Both the position numbers and the translations under genes were made by a program. Positions 60,093 through 64,000 of a stretch of 64,000 nt of DNA are shown one piece after another (position 1 is the stretch's first letter; every line of letters starts with the position of its first letter). This stretch comes from Ruminococcus sp. (GTDB lineage: Bacteria; Bacillota; Clostridia; Oscillospirales; Ruminococcaceae), in contig JAFRXL010000030.1 in assembly GCA_017441505.1 (NCBI GenBank), positions 83,215-147,214 on the forward strand, in the 5' to 3' direction. The notes beneath the pieces are model-generated. The model saw nothing but the letters and a program-made list of their open reading frames with translations, was not told the origin of the DNA and did no database searches.

Positions 60093-61019
60093 ATGAGTAT
60101 TTACACAAAGATCACAGACCTTATCGGTGGAACTCCTCTTCTCGAACTTACTAATACCGAAAAAGAGAACAACCTTGAAGCAAAGCTTATCGCAAAGCTT
60201 GAATACTTCAATCCTGCCGGAAGCGTCAAGGACAGAATTGCTAAAGCTATGATCGATGATGCTGAGGAAAAAGGTCTTCTCAAACCGGGCAGCGTTATCA
60301 TCGAGCCAACTTCAGGCAATACCGGTATCGGTCTTGCATCTGTTGCTGCTGCAAGAGGCTACCGTCTTATCATTGCTATGCCTGAGACAATGAGTATCGA
60401 ACGCAGAAACCTTATGAAAGCATATGGTGCAGAGCTCGTTCTCACAGAAGGTGCAAAGGGAATGAAGGGTGCTATCGCTAAGGCTCAGGAGCTTTCTCAG
60501 GAAATTCCAAACAGCTTTATCCCTTCACAGTTCACAAACCCTGCTAACCCTGCTATACACGAAAAGACTACAGGTGTTGAGATCTGGGAAGATACAGACG
60601 GTAAGGTAGATATTTTCGTTTCAGGCGTAGGCACAGGCGGTACAATAAGCGGTACAGGTGCATATCTCAAATCAAAGAACCCAAATGTCAAGATAGTTGC
60701 TGTTGAGCCAAAGGGTTCTCCGGTACTTACAGAAGGCACAGCTGGTCCTCATAAAATACAGGGTATCGGTGCAGGATTTGTTCCTGAAACACTTAATACC
60801 GCAGTGTATGACGAGGTTATCGCTGTAGAGAACGAAGATGCATTCAACGTAGGAAGAGCTATCGCTCATAACGAAGGCGTACTCGTTGGTATTTCTTCCG
60901 GTGCAGCTGTATGGGCAGCTATCCAGCTCGCTAAGCGTCCTGAGAACAAGGGCAAGAACATTGTTGTTCTTCTTCCTGATACAGGTGAGCGTTATCTTTC
61001 TACTCCTATGTTTGATTAA
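60093..61019 (+). CDS. cysK: Cysteine synthase A (O-acetylserine sulfhydrylase)
   Basis: 308 residues from ATG 60093, behind AAAGGAGA; the frame upstream has no site. PLP lysine in [14 protein letters not shown], substrate loop [12 protein letters not shown], and phosphate-binding [10 protein letters not shown]. It makes cysteine from O-acetylserine and sulfide in the cytosol. Own regulated promoter; cysE is not adjacent. Confidence 0.96.
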   Translation: MSIYTKITDLIGGTPLLELTNTEKENNLEAKLIAKLEYFNPAGSVKDRIAKAMIDDAEEKGLLKPGSVIIEPTSGNTGIGLASVAAARGYRLIIAMPETMSIERRNLMKAYGAELVLTEGAKGMKGAIAKAQELSQEIPNSFIPSQFTNPANPAIHEKTTGVEIWEDTDGKVDIFVSGVGTGGTISGTGAYLKSKNPNVKIVAVEPKGSPVLTEGTAGPHKIQGIGAGFVPETLNTAVYDEVIAVENEDAFNVGRAIAHNEGVLVGISSGAAVWAAIQLAKRPENKGKNIVVLLPDTGERYLSTPMFD

Positions 61020-61040
61020 TAACATATACATTCCTATAAT

Positions 61041-61082
61041 AAAAAGCTTCCGTATCCTATATTGGGTACGGAAGCTTTTTTA
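61041..61082. terminator. Bidirectional terminator between cysK and the NUDIX gene
   Basis: Long stem AAAAAGCTTCCGTA / TACGGAAGCTTTTT with a short loop. Confidence 0.92.
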
Positions 61083-61084
61083 TA

Positions 61085-61891
61085 TCAGAATACAGCTTTT
61101 TTTATCATGTCAAGCTCTTCAAGTGAGATGCAGTTTTTGAAACCGTTATACTTCATTACTGAAAGCATTTCATCTATTTCAGCCCAGCACACCTCTGATA
61201 CTTCCTCAGGGTCAAGTTTAAGCTGGTCTATATCTATCTGTTCACGACAGAGATATACTGCACTCATCTCGTTATCATTTATTTCGCCGTCGGAATAAAG
61301 ATTTCTGCGAAGGCCTATAAATTCGAGTTTATTTCTCGGTATATCAAGACCGAGTTCCTCATATATCTCTCTTACTGCCGCACTTCTGAATTCACCGCCC
61401 TGTGAAACGTGACCAGCAGCTGAAACGTCATAGCAATCCGGATGTATACGCTTTTGAGCCGACCTTTTTTGTAAAAGTACATATATCCCCATATCACGCC
61501 TTTTTATCATCCAGATGTGTACTGTAGGATGCAGGTCACCATCTCTGTGGACTAATGATCTTGGCTTGACTTTGCGTGTCAGACGTGCTTCATCATCGAT
61601 GAGATTAAGAAATTCGTCCACAAATATTTCAGTTTTAATATTGCAGTTATTTTTTTCACACTCAGCAAAGGTGTTTGTAATTTCGTCTATGCCTGCATTT
61701 GAAATCTCTTCGTCAGATATGTATATATGATATTCCTCAGGTGCTTCACGGCTCAGTAAATAGCCGGAGAGACTATCTTTATCCGATATATCTTCATTTC
61801 CGAGCTTCTTCGCAAGCAATCTGTAAATGTCCTCCTGACTATCCAGCCTATTCAAAAAAATCTCCAACATAGGATACAACTCCATTCTCAT
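61085..61891 (-). CDS. NUDIX hydrolase (isopentenyl-diphosphate isomerase-like) with N-terminal extension
   Basis: 268 residues. The NUDIX domain is in the C-terminal half, starting at RSLVHRDGDLHPTVHIWMI; the NUDIX box GGEFRSAAVREIYEELGL keeps the REXXEE core, but the first Glu of the canonical G-x5-E is shifted by one (GG-E). The N-terminal 110 residues are a helical region of unknown fold. Similar proteins are annotated as IDI-like NUDIX hydrolases; the substrate is unknown. Monocistronic with a consensus promoter. Confidence 0.87.
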   Translation of the reverse strand: MRMELYPMLEIFLNRLDSQEDIYRLLAKKLGNEDISDKDSLSGYLLSREAPEEYHIYISDEEISNAGIDEITNTFAECEKNNCNIKTEIFVDEFLNLIDDEARLTRKVKPRSLVHRDGDLHPTVHIWMIKRRDMGIYVLLQKRSAQKRIHPDCYDVSAAGHVSQGGEFRSAAVREIYEELGLDIPRNKLEFIGLRRNLYSDGEINDNEMSAVYLCREQIDIDQLKLDPEEVSEVCWAEIDEMLSVMKYNGFKNCISLEELDMIKKAVF

Positions 61892-61920
61892 AAAAGCCTT
61901 TTATTCCTTTTGCGTCTGTA

Positions 61921-61949
61921 ATTATATACCTATTAATATAAAAAGTCAA
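61921..61949 (-). promoter_or_regulatory. Promoter of the NUDIX gene
   Basis: Minus strand: TTGACT (61944-61949), 17-bp spacer, TATAAT (61921-61926). Confidence 0.8.
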
Positions 61950-61981
61950 TAGATTTTGCATATTTTCTAAATTTAAAAGAT

Positions 61982-62037
61982 ATTAAGACTTTTTTAAGAT
62001 TTAGATTAAGTGTTTTTTTATAAATCAATGCTATAAT
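61982..62037 (+). promoter_or_regulatory. TTAAG-repeat promoter of the rightward ABC exporter
   Basis: ATTAAG (61982-61987), 5 bp, TTTAAG (61993-61998), 6 bp, ATTAAG (62005-62010), then an extended -10 TGCTATAAT (TATAAT 62032-62037). Same repeat as at 5937 and 16815, but set further upstream of the -10. Confidence 0.55.
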
Positions 62038-62071
62038 GTTACTATAGAGTAAAATGCTAAGGAGGTCAAAA

Positions 62072-62992
62072 ATGAAGGAAGTCATAGTAAAAACGAATCA
62101 GCTTACAAAAAAATACGGCGATTTTATCGCACTTGATAATATTAATATGACAGTCAATAAAGGCGATATATATGGACTTATCGGAAGAAACGGTGCCGGT
62201 AAGACCACCATAATGAAGATAATCACAGGTCTTACAGAAAGCTCTGGCGGAGACTACGAGTTATTCTCCAGACCAAGCAATAAAATAGGCGATGAAAAAA
62301 GACGTATCGGCTGCCTGATAGAAAATCCGGCATTTTTCAATAACCTTTCCGCTTACAATAACCTTAAATACTATGCGATCCAGAAGGGCATTTCAGATAT
62401 GAGCAAAATTGGTGAAGTTCTTGAAATGGTAAAGCTGAAAGACGTAAAAAACAAAAAATTCCGGACTTTTTCACTTGGTATGAAGCAGCGTCTCGGAATT
62501 GCTTTTGCTCTTATGGATGACCCAGACCTTGTTATACTCGATGAACCCATAAACGGTATTGACCCAATAGGTATAAGCGAACTCAGAGAAACTTTCATGA
62601 GACTTACCCGTGAAAGGGGCATAACCTTCATAATTTCAAGTCATATTCTTTCCGAGCTCTACCTTATAGCTAACAGGTTCATGTTCATCGACAAGGGAAA
62701 AGTGCTGAAGGAGATAACTCACGAAGAACTTGACACAGAATGCATGAGATGCACCGTTTTCAGAACAAACAATGTTAAAAAAGCAACGGCTCTTATCGAA
62801 GAAAAACTAAATATACATGATTATAAAGTAATAGATGATACCGAAATAAGGATATACAGTGACGATATAGCTCCGGCTGTTATCAACACTGAGCTTGTAA
62901 AAAATGGCATAAGCGTGTCTGCATTATTTGAGTCCGGTATTACTCTTGAAGAGTACTTTAAGTCACTTGTAGGAGGAAGCACAAATGATTAA
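62072..62992 (+). CDS. ABC transporter ATP-binding protein (bacitracin/lantibiotic-export type)
   Basis: 306 residues from ATG 62072, behind AAGGAGG; the ATG at 62054 includes that site. Walker A GRNGAGKTT, signature FSLGMKQRL, Walker B LVILDEPINGID, switch His in SSHILSE. The form is that of BcrA-like ATPases of lantibiotic or bacitracin exporters. It overlaps the permease gene by 8 nt. A TTAAG-repeat promoter fits control by a two-component system, which is common for such exporters. Confidence 0.92.
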   Translation: MKEVIVKTNQLTKKYGDFIALDNINMTVNKGDIYGLIGRNGAGKTTIMKIITGLTESSGGDYELFSRPSNKIGDEKRRIGCLIENPAFFNNLSAYNNLKYYAIQKGISDMSKIGEVLEMVKLKDVKNKKFRTFSLGMKQRLGIAFALMDDPDLVILDEPINGIDPIGISELRETFMRLTRERGITFIISSHILSELYLIANRFMFIDKGKVLKEITHEELDTECMRCTVFRTNNVKKATALIEEKLNIHDYKVIDDTEIRIYSDDIAPAVINTELVKNGISVSALFESGITLEEYFKSLVGGSTND

Positions 62993-63839
62993 TATGATAA
63001 AAGCTGATCTTTTCCGCATGATAAGAAGCAAGAGTATATATATAATTATTGCTGTAATGCTCACAATGGCGATTGTATCAGTAGCCACAAAAACTCCGGG
63101 AACAATTGCAAATGCTAATTATGAGTCAATGGAAGAAATGGATATGATATACGAAATTGCTGAAGAAGAAAATACGAATGATCTTAGTTCTGTATTAAGT
63201 AAGCTTGATTCTAAAAGAAGTGATGAACAGAAAAAGGAATATTCACTTAAAGTGATAGGTTCAAATATGAATCTATACTATTTGATAGTATTCATAGTAT
63301 ATGGAGTTTTAGCTGCTGACTTATCAAATAAAACAATAAAAAATACATTAACATCTATCTCGGGAAGAAAAAAATATTTTTTCAGTAAACTTATTTTCAT
63401 ATTAGGTTCGTCAACATTGTTGATATTACTTAACACATTAACTTTCTATGGAATCAATATGATAGTAAACGGTGAAAAATACTCTGTGTCTCTTGGACGA
63501 ATGCTTGAAGCAACTCTGATGCAGCTGCCTATGCTTCTTGGTTTGACAGCACTTCTTACATTTATTGTGTATCTCGTCAAAAGCGGAGCATGGTATAATA
63601 GTATAAGTCTTCTTGGAATCATACTTTTCCAGACTGTATTATTAATGCTCAACTCATTATTGAAATGCAAAGCTATCACGACTTACCTTGAAAAATATGA
63701 AGCTCAGTCTGCTATATTTAAACTTGCAGTTCACCCTGAAATCAGTCATACTGTAATTTGCTGCATTATAGGAATCGGTATGTTCTTGGTATCGGTCATA
63801 GCAAGTTATTATATATTCAAAAAAGCTGAGATAAATTAA
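62985..63839 (+). CDS. ABC-2 type permease partner (BcrB-like)
   Basis: 284 residues, RBS AGGAGG. Six membrane segments: one near 17-36, an extracytoplasmic loop rich in Glu/Asp (about 45-90), then five more ending near 277. It pairs with the preceding ATPase. Export substrate unknown; an antimicrobial-peptide or membrane-stress role is inferred from family and promoter. Confidence 0.88.
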   Translation: MINMIKADLFRMIRSKSIYIIIAVMLTMAIVSVATKTPGTIANANYESMEEMDMIYEIAEEENTNDLSSVLSKLDSKRSDEQKKEYSLKVIGSNMNLYYLIVFIVYGVLAADLSNKTIKNTLTSISGRKKYFFSKLIFILGSSTLLILLNTLTFYGINMIVNGEKYSVSLGRMLEATLMQLPMLLGLTALLTFIVYLVKSGAWYNSISLLGIILFQTVLLMLNSLLKCKAITTYLEKYEAQSAIFKLAVHPEISHTVICCIIGIGMFLVSVIASYYIFKKAEIN

Positions 63840-63875
63840 CGAAAGCCTTGACATCAATCTGATATAATCCCCTTA

Positions 63876-64000
63876 GAGTAGACACACGAAAAACAAAAAC
63901 GTGTGAAAGCTTTAAGGGGGTTATTTTATGTCAAAAAGAAATAAGCTAACAGATGAAGAATGCATAGCCGCAGTGCAAGAATACCTTGAAGGAAAAGGGA
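63876..64000 (+). mobile_element. Left edge of an IS3-type insertion sequence (partial)
   Basis: From about 63876 (AGTAGACACACG) the sequence has the look of an IS3/IS150-group end followed by a transposase start. A CACACG/CGTGTG inverted repeat lies at 63882-63904. The left boundary is approximate and the element runs off the window. Confidence 0.45.
63928..64000 (+). CDS. Helix-turn-helix transposase subunit, IS3-type OrfA (partial, N-terminus)
   Basis: ATG 63928 follows AAGGGGG by 7 nt. Only 24 codons are visible, beginning MSKRNKLTDEECIAAVQEYL and continuing EGKG. The basic start and the AVQEYLEGKG helix are typical of the N-terminal helix-turn-helix of IS3-family OrfA. No stop before the window edge. 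Too short for a firm call. Confidence 0.5.
   Translation, partial: MSKRNKLTDEECIAAVQEYLEGKG

Noticed and set aside
61860-63839. Two-component regulator for the TTTAAG boxes
   Set aside because: Looked for near the exporter and the other two sites; no histidine kinase or response regulator gene is in the window.

Overview
The window looks like the chromosome of a Gram-positive anaerobic gut or rumen clostridium of the Ruminococcus type (Oscillospiraceae). The pointers are a secreted protein with a cellulosome-type dockerin, strong AGGAGG ribosome-binding sites with some TTG starts, clostridial operon sets (tig-clpP-clpX, rplS-lepB-ylqF-rnhB-yraN, radical SAM/DUF2344, SufC-SufB only) and anaerobe-associated families (GGGtGRT protein, C_GCAxxG_C_C protein). 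The genus is inferred from these features, not proven. No tRNA, 5S/16S/23S rRNA, CRISPR array or prophage was seen.

Layout. 1-5.8 kb: end of purL, a zinc-ribbon/kinase-like/PASTA membrane protein whose catalytic residues are missing, a HAD phosphatase and glycogen synthase. 6-9.3 kb: a large exported beta-helix protein with an N-terminal dockerin, behind a promoter with three TTTAAG repeats at 11-bp period. 9.3-14.1 kb: accessory DNA with three copies of a roughly 200-bp structured repeat, a 172-bp foldback element, a TIM-barrel/YqeG/VanW operon and a polysaccharide flippase bracketed by inverted repeat copies. 14.1-20 kb: a PrsW-like protease, then an iron-sulfur and redox neighbourhood (SufB, SufC, GGGtGRT protein, IscU/NifU-like scaffold, C_GCAxxG_C_C protein, flavin-binding oxidase-like protein). 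20-25 kb: MetY with a cysteine-containing leader ORF, a MATE exporter with a leader ORF plus terminator, a VOC protein and a GH25 muramidase. 25-33 kb: RecD2, an MreB homologue, an Mrp ATPase, a GGDEF protein and RNase P RNA. 33-39 kb: a ClpC-like ATPase, a Cys-rich miniprotein, ClpX, ClpP and trigger factor. 39-49.3 kb: leftward housekeeping operons (threonine synthase, YraN, RNase HII, YlqF/RbgA, two signal peptidases, L19, then a methyltransferase, radical SAM proteins, cytidine deaminase, DUF896). 49.4-56.4 kb: an SDR, an HD hydrolase, an LTA-synthase-like protein, a thioesterase, an AT-rich KAP-family NTPase and AroB. 56.5-64 kb: two ABC-2 exporter modules, cysteine synthase, a NUDIX hydrolase and the edge of what looks like an IS3-type insertion sequence.

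The most distinctive signals are regulatory. A [T/A]TTAAG-N5-TTTAAG direct repeat, the arrangement bound by CiaR/OmpR-type response regulators, occurs at three promoters: the dockerin gene, a short terminator-ended transcript upstream of sufC, and an ABC exporter. In two of them the last repeat is exactly 10 bp from a perfect TATAAT, so they may belong to one regulon whose regulator is outside the window. The MATE exporter has a promoter, 14-codon leader ORF and intrinsic terminator layout typical of antibiotic-induced attenuation. Other leads are the pseudokinase, the GGGtGRT/scaffold pair facing the C_GCAxxG_C_C gene across a 26-bp palindrome, and the KAP NTPase placed 13 bp behind aroB.
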